DNA of 64,000 bases from Bradyrhizobium septentrionale (lineage in GTDB: Bacteria; Pseudomonadota; Alphaproteobacteria; Rhizobiales; Xanthobacteraceae): contig NZ_CP088285.1 in the NCBI RefSeq assembly GCF_011516645.4, forward strand, positions 3,366,501 through 3,430,500. The letters are read 5' to 3'. Shown in pieces: positions 35,701-43,352 of the stretch. The translations under genes and the position numbers were made by a program. The notes beneath the pieces are model-generated. The model had not been told where the DNA came from, searched no databases, and worked only from the letters and a program-made list of their open reading frames with translations. Within the stretch, counting starts at the first letter, position 1. Each line of letters starts with the position of its first letter.

Positions 35701-36214
35701 CGTGATGATCGGCTACCTCCGTGCCGAAAATCCCGGCGTGCTCGAGCCGCTGCCCGAAGGCTGGCATGACACCGGCGACATCGTGACGGTCGACGCGCAA
35801 GGCTTCATCGCAATCAAGGGCCGCGCCAAGCGCTTCGCCAAGATCGCCGGCGAGATGGTGTCGCTGTCCGCGGTGGAGACGATGGCGACTGCGCTGTGGC
35901 CGCAGGCGATGTCGGTCGCGGTCACGCTTCCCGATCAGCGCAAGGGCGAACGCATCGTGCTGCTCACCACGCAGAAGGATGCCGACCGCGCCGCGATGCA
36001 GCGCCAGGCCAAGAGCGTCGGCGCCTCCGAGCTTGCGGTGCCCGCCGACATCCGCGTCGTCGACAAGGTGCCGCTGCTCGGCACCGGCAAGACCGACTAT
36101 GTCGGCGCCACCGCGCTGGCCAAGGAACTTGCTGCTGCGCCCGCGGCGCAGGCTGAGCCCGCCGGCGAGGAGGGCGAGGCCGCGCCGGAGCAGCTCGCGC
36201 AACACGTCGCATGA
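32753..36214 (+). CDS. Three-domain acyltransferase/acyl-[ACP] synthetase (MFS-PlsC-AMP ligase, Aas-like)
   Basis: A 1153-residue fusion. Residues 1-410 form a 12-segment MFS/LplT-like lysophospholipid transporter (FWSQFCSALNDNVLKNALVI at the start). About 430-620 is a PlsC acyltransferase with NHVSLVDG (HX4D) and FPEGRIT. About 650-1130 is an AMP-forming ligase with FTSGSEGTPKGVVLSH and GYGVTETAPVLAMN. This order fits bacterial Aas/LplT fusions that flip lysophospholipids inward, activate fatty acids and re-acylate the lipid at the inner membrane. RBS AAGGAAACG precedes ATG 32753. It is controlled, on layout, by the TetR protein encoded upstream. Confidence 0.93.
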   Translation: MIKELMSSRRFAPLFWSQFCSALNDNVLKNALVIMLLYGVANEQGPALVQLAGAVFIAPFFVLSALGGELADRYVKSVVARRLKFFEIFAAAFAAAGFFTHSIPLLFIALALFGIVAALFGPVKYAVLPDQLSVSELATGNALVEGATFMAILIGTIAGGMFVAGASHMGWICAAVVGLSVLSWAFASRIPLTQPSAPDLSITKNPWTSTVRLLKSLYAEPRLWDGMVIVSWFWMVGAIVLSLLPALIKEGVGGTEGVVTLCLAVFAIGIAAGSLFAAQLSHVRPNLALVPIGAIVMGVIGLDLAWAIATTSLGKEVTAAAFASSFGGFRMLADFFLFAFGGGLFVVPSFAAVQAWTAPSERARIIAAGNILQAGFMVAGAVFVGALQAAGLAIAWIFFGLAIASFGTVWFVLSKWGKEGVRDFGALLFRALFRVEVRGMENLPPEGTRMLIAPNHVSLVDGPLLHATLPIDASFAVDTGISKAWWAKPFLKMIKHYTMDPSKPLAARDLIKLVAAGEPVVIFPEGRITVSGSLMKVYDGTAMIADKADAVVVPVRIEGAQRSHLSYLKNGEIKRSWFPKVTISILPPVKLPVDQSLRGKARRNAAGAALQDVMIDAMVKNAMLDQTLFEGLGHAYRDRDTGKPIIVEDALGTKLTYRKLILGAQVLSRKLEQGTSVGENVGVLLPNSAGVAVVFFALQTIGRVPAMLNFSAGPVNVLAAMKAAQVKTVLTSQAFIEKGKLDKLIAAIAGQARVVYLEDVRAGIGFADKIAGFRAGIAPRVARNANDPAVILFTSGSEGTPKGVVLSHRNILANAAQALARVDANANDKVFNVLPVFHSFGLTGGMMMPLLGGIPIFMYPSPLHYRIVPELIYQTGATILFGTDTFLTGYARSAHAYDFRTLRLVIAGAEAVKERTRQIYMERYGIRILEGYGVTETAPVLAMNTPMANRQGTVGRISPLMQYRLDPVPGIEEGGRLSVKGPNVMIGYLRAENPGVLEPLPEGWHDTGDIVTVDAQGFIAIKGRAKRFAKIAGEMVSLSAVETMATALWPQAMSVAVTLPDQRKGERIVLLTTQKDADRAAMQRQAKSVGASELAVPADIRVVDKVPLLGTGKTDYVGATALAKELAAAPAAQAEPAGEEGEAAPEQLAQHVA

Positions 36215-36238
36215 TGGTTGGCATGATGGTTGTGCTTT

Positions 36239-36277
36239 TCGGGAGCATGTTGTCAGATAGACGGCAACTGCTCCCGA
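36239..36277 (+). terminator. Strong hairpin between the acyltransferase and esterase genes
   Basis: TCGGGAGCATGTTG (36239-36252) pairs with CAACTGCTCCCGA (36265-36277) with one bulged base. It begins 24 bases after the acyltransferase stop and ends 12 bases before the esterase ATG. There is no T-run, so it could attenuate, terminate weakly or protect the mRNA end. Confidence 0.45.
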
Positions 36278-36289
36278 GAAAGCACGATC

Positions 36290-37252
36290 ATGCCGCTTCC
36301 GCTCGATCCCGTCATTGAGAAGATCATTCCGCTGCTGCCGCTGCGCGACCCCACGACCATGACGCCGCAGAGCGCGCGCGATTCGCTGCGCGCGCTGGCC
36401 GAGGCGCGCAAGGCGGTGCCGCCGCCGCCGGTCGATGTCGCGCGGGATATCGAGGTGCAGGGCTCGGCCGGCAAGCTCGCCGCGCGGCTCTATCGGAGCG
36501 GCAGCGGGCGGGCGCCGACCGTGATCTTCTTCCACGGCGGCGGCTGGGTCGCCGGCGATCTCGAGACCCATGACCGCCAGGCCCGCAACCTCGTGATCGA
36601 GACCGGCGCTGTCGTGATCTCCGTCGACTACCGGCGCCCGCCGGAGACGCGCTTCCCCGGCGCGTTCGAGGATGCGTTCGCCGCGATCCGCGACGTGGTC
36701 GCGCGTATCGGCGAATTCGGCGGCGACCTCTCCCGCGTCGGCGTCGCCGGCGATTCCGCGGGCGGCAATCTTGCCGCGACCACCGCACTCGCCTGCCGCG
36801 ACGCCGGCATCAAGCTTGCCGGGCAGCTGCTGGTCTATCCCGTCGCCGATGTGGTCGGCGGTTTTGCCGATCCGGCCGAGAACGCCAGATTTCCGTCGCG
36901 CGCGGAGAATGCCGAGGGCTATTTCCTGACGCGTGCGACGATGCAGTGGTTCTGCGGGCACTATCTCGCCGACCCGGCGCAGGGTGCCGACTGGCGCGTC
37001 TCGCCGCTGCGCGCCAAGTCCCTCGCCGGTGTCGCGCCGGCCGTGGTGACGACCGCCTGGTTCGACCCGCTGCGCGACGAGGGCCATGCTTATGCGCGGG
37101 CGTTGCAGGCGGCCGGCGTGCCGGTGACGTATCATGCCGGCGAAGGTCTCATTCACGGCTATTTCGGTCTCGGCGATGCGTCGGAGACGGCGCGGGCCGA
37201 GGCGCAGCGCGCGCGGGCGGATTTTCGGGCGTTGCTGGAGAAGGGGATCTAA
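36290..37252 (+). CDS. Alpha/beta hydrolase, hormone-sensitive-lipase family esterase
   Basis: A 320-residue enzyme from ATG 36290. The HSL oxyanion motif HGGGW, the nucleophile elbow GDSAGG, the acid segment WFDPLRDEG and the His in EGLIHGYFGL are all present, giving a full Ser-Asp-His triad. These cytoplasmic carboxylesterases cleave short- to medium-chain acyl esters. It follows the acyltransferase by 75 bp with a hairpin between, so co-regulation with lipid turnover is possible but not shown. Confidence 0.92.
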   Translation: MPLPLDPVIEKIIPLLPLRDPTTMTPQSARDSLRALAEARKAVPPPPVDVARDIEVQGSAGKLAARLYRSGSGRAPTVIFFHGGGWVAGDLETHDRQARNLVIETGAVVISVDYRRPPETRFPGAFEDAFAAIRDVVARIGEFGGDLSRVGVAGDSAGGNLAATTALACRDAGIKLAGQLLVYPVADVVGGFADPAENARFPSRAENAEGYFLTRATMQWFCGHYLADPAQGADWRVSPLRAKSLAGVAPAVVTTAWFDPLRDEGHAYARALQAAGVPVTYHAGEGLIHGYFGLGDASETARAEAQRARADFRALLEKGI

Positions 37253-37283
37253 CCTCCCGTCGTCCCGGAAGTCTAACCTCCTC

Positions 37284-37405
37284 GTCGTCCCGGCGAAGGC
37301 CGGGACCCATAACCACCGCAGTCTGTTGTGGGAGCAGGCTGTGGCCCCAGCGTCCCGCCACTTGCACATTCGGGGTAATGGGTCCCGGCCTTCGCCGGGA
37401 CGACG
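37284..37405. repeat. Dispersed palindromic repeat (GTCGTCCCGG family), copy 2
   Basis: Begins GTCGTCCCGGCGAAGGCCGG and ends with its reverse complement; both ends also form their own internal hairpins (CCCGGC/GCCGGG). The central segment resembles that of the copy at 38826-38945, reverse-complemented. To the right, a short direct repeat CCGGGACGACGATGTGGAT appears twice (to about 37436). Confidence 0.8.
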
Positions 37406-37484
37406 ATGTGGATAGTTCCGGGACGACGATGTGGATGGGGTCGTCGCTCGACAACTTCTCCTCAACCCCCTCAATCACTCCCCC

Positions 37485-38702
37485 TCAATCATTCCCGATC
37501 GTATCCCCGAACAGCTGCCACGTTTCCCCGTTGAACTTCTGCAGCCGCATCGCTTCGACCGGGAAATAGTCGGTCGGCGAGGTCTTCACCTTGATGCCGG
37601 GCAGGAACATCGGCAGCGCGATGTCGAGGTTGGCGGCCTGCTTCATGATGTTTTCATGGGTGAGGTCGTCGCCGCATTGCTTCAACACCTGCACCGTCGC
37701 CTCCGCCACCACATAGCCGTAGACGATCAACTGGTCCTGCAGATTGCCGTCGGGGAAGTAATTCTTCATGAAGCCCTGCCAGGCGATCACGTCTTTATCG
37801 TCTTTCCACTGCGGATCGTTCGGATCCTTCAGCGAGTAGGACGAGATGATGTCCTTGGAGTACTCGAAGCCGGCCGGCTTCAGCACCGAGGACACCGAGG
37901 TCGAGGTCGCCGCGAGGAAGAACAGGTCCGGCTTCCAGCCGATCTCGCCGATCTTCTTGATCGCCTGCGCCGCCTGCTTGGGGATCGCGTGCATGAACAG
38001 CACGTTGGCGCCGGACGATTTCAGCTTCACGATCTGGCTGTCGACCGTCGGATCGGTCGATTCATAGGTCGTTTCCGCCACCACCATCTTCGCGGTGTTC
38101 TCCGCGCCCAGGCCCTTCTTGAAGCCGTTGCCGTAATCCTTGCCGGCGTCGTCGTTCTGGTAGAACAGCGCGATCTTGGCGTCCGGCTTGTTGGTCAGCA
38201 CATATTTCGCGTAGACCGCGGTCTCGGCCTGGTACGACGGCTGGAAGCCGATCGACCACGGGTAATGCGCATAGTCGCCCCACAGCGTGGCGCCTGCGCC
38301 GACGAACAGCTGCGGCACTTTCTTGTCGTTGAGATATTTGCGCACGGCAAGCCCAGTCGGCGTGCCCAGCGGATTGAGGATCGCGGCGACCTCCTCCTGC
38401 TCGACCAGCTTGCGGGTCTGCTCCACCGTCTTCGGCGGCGAGTAGCCGTCGTCGAGCGTGATCAGGGTGACCTTGCGCCCGTTCACGCCGCCCTGGTCGT
38501 TGATCATCTTGAAGTACGCCGCCTGCGCCTTCGCGATCACGCTGTAGGCCGACGCCGCGCCTGAAAATGGCGAGGTCTGCCCGAGCTTGATCTCGGTGTC
38601 GCTGGTACCCGCGCCATATTTCTTCTCGGCGGCGTGCGCCTGTGTCGCGAGCGCAAGCGCAGCCAGAGCCGTGATGGCCGTCCAAATGGCCTTCGATGTC
38701 AT
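37485..38702 (-). CDS. ABC transporter substrate-binding protein (branched-chain amino acid type)
   Basis: A 405-residue binding protein with a Sec signal peptide (residues 1-24, ending QAHAAE). The mature protein opens GTSDTEIKLGQTSPFSGAAS, a hallmark of the Bradyrhizobium-rich group of Liv-type receptors, and contains LDDGYSPPKTVEQTRKLVEQ and LFYQNDDAGKDYGNGFKKGL. It delivers an organic acid or amino acid to a Liv-type permease. As with the receptor at 29163-30353, no permease gene is adjacent. Dispersed repeats flank it on both sides. Confidence 0.92.
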   Translation of the reverse strand: MTSKAIWTAITALAALALATQAHAAEKKYGAGTSDTEIKLGQTSPFSGAASAYSVIAKAQAAYFKMINDQGGVNGRKVTLITLDDGYSPPKTVEQTRKLVEQEEVAAILNPLGTPTGLAVRKYLNDKKVPQLFVGAGATLWGDYAHYPWSIGFQPSYQAETAVYAKYVLTNKPDAKIALFYQNDDAGKDYGNGFKKGLGAENTAKMVVAETTYESTDPTVDSQIVKLKSSGANVLFMHAIPKQAAQAIKKIGEIGWKPDLFFLAATSTSVSSVLKPAGFEYSKDIISSYSLKDPNDPQWKDDKDVIAWQGFMKNYFPDGNLQDQLIVYGYVVAEATVQVLKQCGDDLTHENIMKQAANLDIALPMFLPGIKVKTSPTDYFPVEAMRLQKFNGETWQLFGDTIGND

Positions 38703-38825
38703 CGTGAGCCTCCCTGTGGCGTTCTTATTGTTCGCGGGGAGAGCTTACGTGAGGCTGTGGGGGTCGGGCTTGTGGCGAGACGCCGGGGCAGGGATGCGAA
38801 AATGCGGCGGCGTGGCAACTAATGC

Positions 38826-38945
38826 TGTCGTCCCGGCGAAGGCCGGGACCCACAACCACTAATGCTTGCCGTTACACGGAATGTTGCCCCAGCGTCGCAC
38901 CAAATAGACAGCCGGGGTAATGGGTCCCGGCCTTCGCCGGGACGA
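38826..38945. repeat. Dispersed palindromic repeat (GTCGTCCCGG family), copy 3
   Basis: A 120-bp element with ends GTCGTCCCGGCGAAGGCCGG and its reverse complement; it flanks the 5' side of the ABC binding protein gene, with copy 2 on the 3' side. Confidence 0.8.
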
Positions 38946-38967
38946 CAATGGTGAAATAGCGACGCCC

Positions 38968-39192
38968 TTAACGGTAGCTCACGCTGCCGGTCGTGATCGG
39001 ATCGGTCGGCAGCACGGTGGCGCCGGCGCGGCTGGCGGCGGCGGAGGTGATCATGCCGGGCTCGCCCTTCAGCACATTGCGGGGCGGGTGGAATTCGAGG
39101 ACGACGAGGGCGGCGGTGGCCAGCACCGCCACGGCGGCGGTTGCGAGTGCAGGCACCAGTCTTCCGCGCGTATCGACTGCGCGAACTTGCAT
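38968..39192 (-). CDS. Small membrane-anchored protein of unknown function
   Basis: A 74-residue protein from ATG complement 39190-39192, with AAGGA eight bases upstream. A single hydrophobic segment (ALATAAVAVLATAALVVLEF) is followed by a short periplasmic-type tail ending in PTDPITTGSVSYR. I recall similar short tails in rhizobial hypothetical proteins but no function. Confidence 0.6.
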   Translation of the reverse strand: MQVRAVDTRGRLVPALATAAVAVLATAALVVLEFHPPRNVLKGEPGMITSAAASRAGATVLPTDPITTGSVSYR

Positions 39193-39944
39193 TGATCAAT
39201 TCCTTGTACTGAAGTCGTTCTTTGGACGTGATGTAGTTACGGCCTGGCTTGTTCCCAAGAGTGCGGCGCACATGCCTCACGATCAGTTGTGCCGGCCGTG
39301 ATGTCCTTCACGGTTTTCGAAGCCGCGCGGCGTGGCCGCGTCGAATCGCAATCGTGTCGGACGGCTTGTTTGCACACTAACATCTGGAAGAGATCGTGGC
39401 GTTTTGCATGCGCCTCATGCGCTCGTGATGATGCGCAGTGATGTTGTGATTAACGTTCCGCCTTCGCCGAGGGCCTCGGCGCAACAAGCCGCTTTTTGCC
39501 GTGATTTATAGGCTTTCTTTGTCGGTTAACGTCGGCGCGTTAAGGCTTTCTTCACGCGCACTCCAAGCGTCAGAATGGATTCGCGTGATGACACCGCTGT
39601 CATTGGCAACAGCTGTCAGCGGACGTGTCGCAGCCATGGCAACGCCGTCACTGTGAGGCTTGTCGCGCCGTCTTGTCCGCCGAAGCCTTTGGCGACTTGT
39701 CCGCCGTAGCCTTGGCGAAGGCGGAAGGCGGAAGCTTTGGCGAGGCAGCGCAATCCATCTCTCCTCACGCGATGCGATGGATGATTTTACTCCATGCGTC
39801 ATCACACAAAGAAAAATCCACTCACGCGTTGCCACGCATGCGCGTTGCTCGGATCGATTCACCTGTCAGACAGCAGGAGAGGGTGAGCGCGCGCAGCCTC
39901 GCGGCCGGATCGGCCCGAGCTTTGCGGCAGTGTGACCCTCGCTT
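39193..39944. other. Gene-free stretch at the edge of the accessory region
   Basis: No convincing gene. It contains a short imperfect tandem motif at about 39666-39745 (CTTGTCCGCCGAAGCCTTTG and CTTGTCCGCCGTAGCCTTGG), similar to other scattered non-coding repeats. The short open frames here lack ribosome-binding sites and recognisable sequence. Confidence 0.5.
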
Positions 39945-40285
39945 CTTAAGCAGAGGGCGCGGGGAACGCCGGGTGCCAGCACGCACCCATGGGTCCCGAG
40001 CAACAAAAAGCTCGGGAGGTAGGACCACAGGTACGGCCGGGCGATCCCGGCGTTCCCCGCGCGGATGGGTTACGGCTTATACGTGCTCTCCCCGGCGAGA
40101 CTGGGCTTGCTTGTCACCGCCGTCGCAGAAACGCTTACGCGTTTCGCGAGGGGACACCGGCCGCTAGGGCGTCAGGACCACACGCTTTCACCGTCCGCAG
40201 ATAGGCGCGCTCGTCAAGCGCACCCACCGCGTCCACCGCATCCCGCACCCAACGTCCGTGACGATCGCGATACGCCCCTCTCAGA
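39945..40285 (-). repeat. Long structured dispersed repeat, copy B
   Basis: Reverse-oriented copy of the element at 2012-2345. Stems on the plus strand: 17-bp perfect 39957-39973 with 40046-40062; 7-bp 39995-40001 with 40010-40016; and an AAACGC/GCGTTT hairpin near 40127-40145. Unpaired core blocks match copy A almost exactly. The following 40286-40547 shows no gene. Confidence 0.8.
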
Positions 40286-40547
40286 GGAGGCGGGACGCGG
40301 GATTTGTAATGCTGAGTTGGGGTGTCGGGGAAGAGGAATATTTTCTTTGCGAGGACTGGACAGGGTGTGTCGCGTTGAAAATGCTAGAGAAATTCGAGTT
40401 TTGGCGCAAGGGTTCAAGTCTCAGATGAGGTCCGATTTTAGCTGCGCGTCGAGACCGCGTCTTGTTGCATTCGGCCGACGGGCAACATCAAGTTTCCTGC
40501 ACCGCCGGGCTGTCGTTTCGAGTAGGACGCACTGTGCGCCAACGCAA

Positions 40548-40775
40548 CTATGCTCGTAGCTTGATCGGCTGAGAAAGTGTTTGGTAGAGGGTCGTCAGAT
40601 TTTCGTGCCGGAGTTGAACAGTCAGAGCATAGCGTTGCTTCTCGATTGTCGCGGGGGCCCATCGCCGTGAGCACCATACCGCGACATAGTACGTATCGCC
40701 GTATTTGGTGATGTCTTGTTTCCCGCGATAAGTCCCAACCTGAAGCGTTCCACTCTCTCGCTGGTCAGATCCAAC
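40548..40775 (-). pseudogene. 3' fragment of ietS, cut off by the IS66 element
   Basis: On the minus strand the frame reads on from the target site into SDQRESGTLQVGTYRGK, then YGDTYYVAVW and ends IKLRA-stop at 40548. It encodes the last 73 residues of the S8 protease whose main part is at 43353-45503. The frame matches exactly when the IS and one 8-bp duplication are removed. It has no start of its own and lies downstream of the insertion element, so it is not expected to be translated. The frame also continues upstream into the IS end, but that part is not native. Confidence 0.85.
40768..40775. repeat. Target site duplication, left copy
   Basis: GATCCAAC immediately left of the element; the same eight bases occur at 43384-43391 immediately to the right. 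Eight bases is the duplication length known for the IS66 family. Confidence 0.85.
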
Positions 40776-40852
40776 GTACGCATACGACGAAGGCCGCCTG
40801 ATTGACGCATGCGCGTGGGCGTGGCGATCTGTAAGATAGCGTTGGGTGAAGG

Positions 40853-42517
40853 TCAGGCGGCCTGCTGATCGGTGGGGTTGTTGGCTTGCCGCAGGAGCTT
40901 CCATTCCCAGGGCAGCAGTTCGCGCAGACGCGAAGTGGGAAGATCGGCGATCCGGGCGAGGACGTCGGCGAGCCAGGCTTTGGGATCGACGTTGTTCAGG
41001 CGGCAGGTCGTGATCATCGTCAGCATGATGGCAGCGCGGTCGGCGCCGCGCAGGCTGCCGGCGAAGGTCCAGTTGCGCCTGCCCAACGCGATGCCGCGCA
41101 ACGCTCTTTCAGCGGCATTATTGCTGAGGCAGATCCTGCCATCATCGAGGAAGCGGGAGAAGTCGTCCCAGCGCCTGAGCATGTAGTTCATGGGCTTCAG
41201 GACCTCGGAGGAGCGCGACAGGGTTTCTCGCTCGCGGAGCAGCCAGTCGTGCAAGCCATCGAGAAGCGGCTTGCTTCTCTCCTGGCGTACGGCACGCCGC
41301 TCGTCGGCATTGCGGTCGTTGATGGCGCGCTCGATCTCGAACAGAGCGTCAAGACGCCTGACCGCCTCCAGCGCGATCGGGGAGACCGGTTTGCCCTTGC
41401 GGCCTTCCCTGGCCGTTTTCTCGATGTCGGCCAGCTCGAAGAATCCCCGCCGCGCATGGGCCAGGCAAAATGCGGGCGTGATCGGCATCGCTTTTCTTTT
41501 CGGATCGAACAACGGCTCGAAGCCGCTATAGCAATCCGCCTGCAAGATACCGGCGAAGGCGGCCAGATGCTTCTGGGGATGTTCGCCCCGTCGGTCGCTC
41601 GAGGCGTAATAGACCGCCGCCGGCGGCGCAGGCCCGGCGAACGGCTGGTCATCCCGCACATACGTCCAGATCCGCCCAGTCGTGCACTTGCCCTTCGCCA
41701 GGATGCGGATGGTGGTGTCGTCGCCATGTAGGCGCTCGGCCGCGAGCACATGGTGCTCGATCAGCTGGAACAGCGGCATAACGGCGAAGGTTCCGTGGCC
41801 GACCTGGTCGGCCAGCGTCGACAGCGGCAGATCGATCCTCTCGGCCTTAAAGCGCACGCTCTGACGGTTGAGCGGGATATGCATGCCGAACTTGTCGAAC
41901 AGGATTGTCGCCAGCAGTTGCGGACCGATGAAGCCACGCGGTGTGGCATGGAACGGCGCGGGCGGCTGGCTGATCTTCTCACAATCGCGGCAGGTGAACT
42001 TTTCCCGCACCGTCTCGATCAGCTTGAACCGGCGCGGGATCTCCTCCAACGTCTCGGTCACATCCTCGCCCAGCTTCGCCAGGCGCGATCCGCCGCAGCA
42101 GGCGCAGCTCGTTGGCGCCTCAATGACGACCCGCTCGCGTTCGATGTCGTCCGGCCAAGGCTTGCGCACCGGCCGCTTGCGCGTGAAGGCCCGAACGTTC
42201 TGTACCTTTGCAGCCGCGGCACGCGCGGCGAGCTCATCCTCACTCGCCATGGTGATGAGTTCTTCGAGCTCCAATTCCAATTGCTCGATCAGCCGCGCCG
42301 TGCGCTCGGACCGCGGCCCGTACAGTTCGCGTTTGAGCTTCTCGATCCGCAGTTCGAGATGTGCGATCAACGCTTCGTTGTCCGACAGCTCCGCCCGCGC
42401 GCTGGCGGCATCCGCGACTGCGATATCGCGCTCAACTTGCAACGCCTTGCGCTCGGCCAGCAGCGCCATGTAGGCGCTCGCAAGATCCGCAGGAAGATCG
42501 TCTGGCTTCGAGCTCAT
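40853..42517 (-). CDS. tnpC: IS66 family transposase TnpC
   Basis: A 554-residue DDE transposase. The N-terminal coiled-coil (IAHLELRIEKLKRELYGPRS) and leucine-zipper-like region precede a zinc-finger-type CACCGG and a C-terminal catalytic core including HGDDTTIRIL, ADCYSGFEPLFD and the IS66 C-terminal element with NNVDPKAWLADVLARI. Length is normal for the family. It catalyses strand transfer; TnpA and TnpB are accessory proteins needed for efficient transposition. Confidence 0.95.
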   Translation of the reverse strand: MSSKPDDLPADLASAYMALLAERKALQVERDIAVADAASARAELSDNEALIAHLELRIEKLKRELYGPRSERTARLIEQLELELEELITMASEDELAARAAAAKVQNVRAFTRKRPVRKPWPDDIERERVVIEAPTSCACCGGSRLAKLGEDVTETLEEIPRRFKLIETVREKFTCRDCEKISQPPAPFHATPRGFIGPQLLATILFDKFGMHIPLNRQSVRFKAERIDLPLSTLADQVGHGTFAVMPLFQLIEHHVLAAERLHGDDTTIRILAKGKCTTGRIWTYVRDDQPFAGPAPPAAVYYASSDRRGEHPQKHLAAFAGILQADCYSGFEPLFDPKRKAMPITPAFCLAHARRGFFELADIEKTAREGRKGKPVSPIALEAVRRLDALFEIERAINDRNADERRAVRQERSKPLLDGLHDWLLRERETLSRSSEVLKPMNYMLRRWDDFSRFLDDGRICLSNNAAERALRGIALGRRNWTFAGSLRGADRAAIMLTMITTCRLNNVDPKAWLADVLARIADLPTSRLRELLPWEWKLLRQANNPTDQQAA

Positions 42518-42562
42518 GAAGCCATTGAATCAGATCGAGCAGCAGATTCAAACCCAAAACGG

Positions 42563-42910
42563 TTATCCGACCCGCGTCGGACGCTGGGTTTCTTGCGGGG
42601 TGCGCCAATCGATTCCGGACAACAGATAACTCAACTGCGCCGGCGAGATCGTTACCGTTTCACCGCCAACCGATGGCCAGATGAACCTTCCTCGCTCGAG
42701 TCTTTTGGTAAAAAGGCATGCTCCTTGGCCGTCGTGCCAGATCAGCTTCACAAGATCGCTGCGGCGACCGCGGAAGACAAACAAATGACCGCTGAGCGGG
42801 TCTTTGTGCAGCACCTCCTGCACTTGGAGCGCCAACGACGGAAAGCCTCGGCGCATGTCCGTGTAGCCTGTCGCGAGCCACACTCGCGCGCCCGTCGGAA
42901 CCGGGATCAT
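42563..42910 (-). CDS. tnpB: IS66 family accessory protein TnpB (IS66 Orf2-like)
   Basis: A 115-residue protein with the family hallmarks [40 protein letters not shown] and [16 protein letters not shown]. Its start overlaps the tnpA stop by four bases (ATGA), the standard coupling in IS66 elements. Its exact biochemical role in transposition is not settled. Confidence 0.95.
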   Translation of the reverse strand: MIPVPTGARVWLATGYTDMRRGFPSLALQVQEVLHKDPLSGHLFVFRGRRSDLVKLIWHDGQGACLFTKRLERGRFIWPSVGGETVTISPAQLSYLLSGIDWRTPQETQRPTRVG

Positions 42911-43305
42911 CGGCGGACCAAAGCATCGAGAACGCGACGTAGCGCATCTCCATCAACGTCGCCATCGACCCGGATGCGGTGCCCGCTACCAAGATCAATC
43001 TCGATGATGCCCTGGCTCTTGCGTCGACGCGCCGTTGGCGTCAACGGCGCTTCGGCCACCTCCCGCGGTAGCGCAGACGGCCCAATCTCGACCGGAACAA
43101 ACGGCGCTATGCTCGCTTCGCCGTGCCTGCAAAGCTCCTTACGCCACCTGAACAGCTGGCTCACATGAAGCCCGGCCACGCGAGCCACCTCGGAAACATT
43201 GGCGCCGGGCTCGAGCGACGCTGCGACGAGCCGTTCCTTCTCATCCTGCGACCACCGGCGCCGCCGCTCGACCGTTGTGATCACCTCCGCCCTCGAAATC
43301 GTCAT
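42907..43305 (-). CDS. tnpA: IS66 family accessory protein TnpA (helix-turn-helix)
   Basis: A 132-residue protein from ATG complement 43303-43305, preceded by AGGAG. The helix-turn-helix is [20 protein letters not shown], then [20 protein letters not shown], as in IS3/IS66 OrfA-type proteins. The basic C-terminal domain ends [14 protein letters not shown]. It overlaps tnpB by four bases. Confidence 0.93.
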   Translation of the reverse strand: MTISRAEVITTVERRRRWSQDEKERLVAASLEPGANVSEVARVAGLHVSQLFRWRKELCRHGEASIAPFVPVEIGPSALPREVAEAPLTPTARRRKSQGIIEIDLGSGHRIRVDGDVDGDALRRVLDALVRR

Positions 43306-43352
43306 AGCGCTTCTCCTAGGATTACCCCTAGGACCTGCAGCGCTCGCGCCCA

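Noticed and set aside
32225..37474. A 1749-codon open frame on the minus strand
   Set aside because: It lies antisense to the acyltransferase and esterase genes, is dominated by Arg, Gly, Asp and His in no recognisable domain, and is explained by high GC content at third positions of the real genes.
40405..40430. GGTTCAAGTCTC resembling a tRNA T-arm at the edge of the accessory region
   Set aside because: The flanking bases do not form the required 5-bp stem and no acceptor or anticodon arm is found, so it is neither a tRNA nor a fragment I can support as an attachment site.
40065..40559. Open frames within the long repeat (ending near copy B)
   Set aside because: Peptides such as LSPARLGLLVTA recur because the DNA repeat recurs; the sequence is conserved as structured DNA/RNA, and no ribosome-binding site is present.
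40831..40853. GTAAGATAGCGTTGGG as the left end of the IS66 element
   Set aside because: IS66 ends often start GTAA, but no matching repeat or target duplication pairs with this position; the ends at 40776 and 43383 have both.
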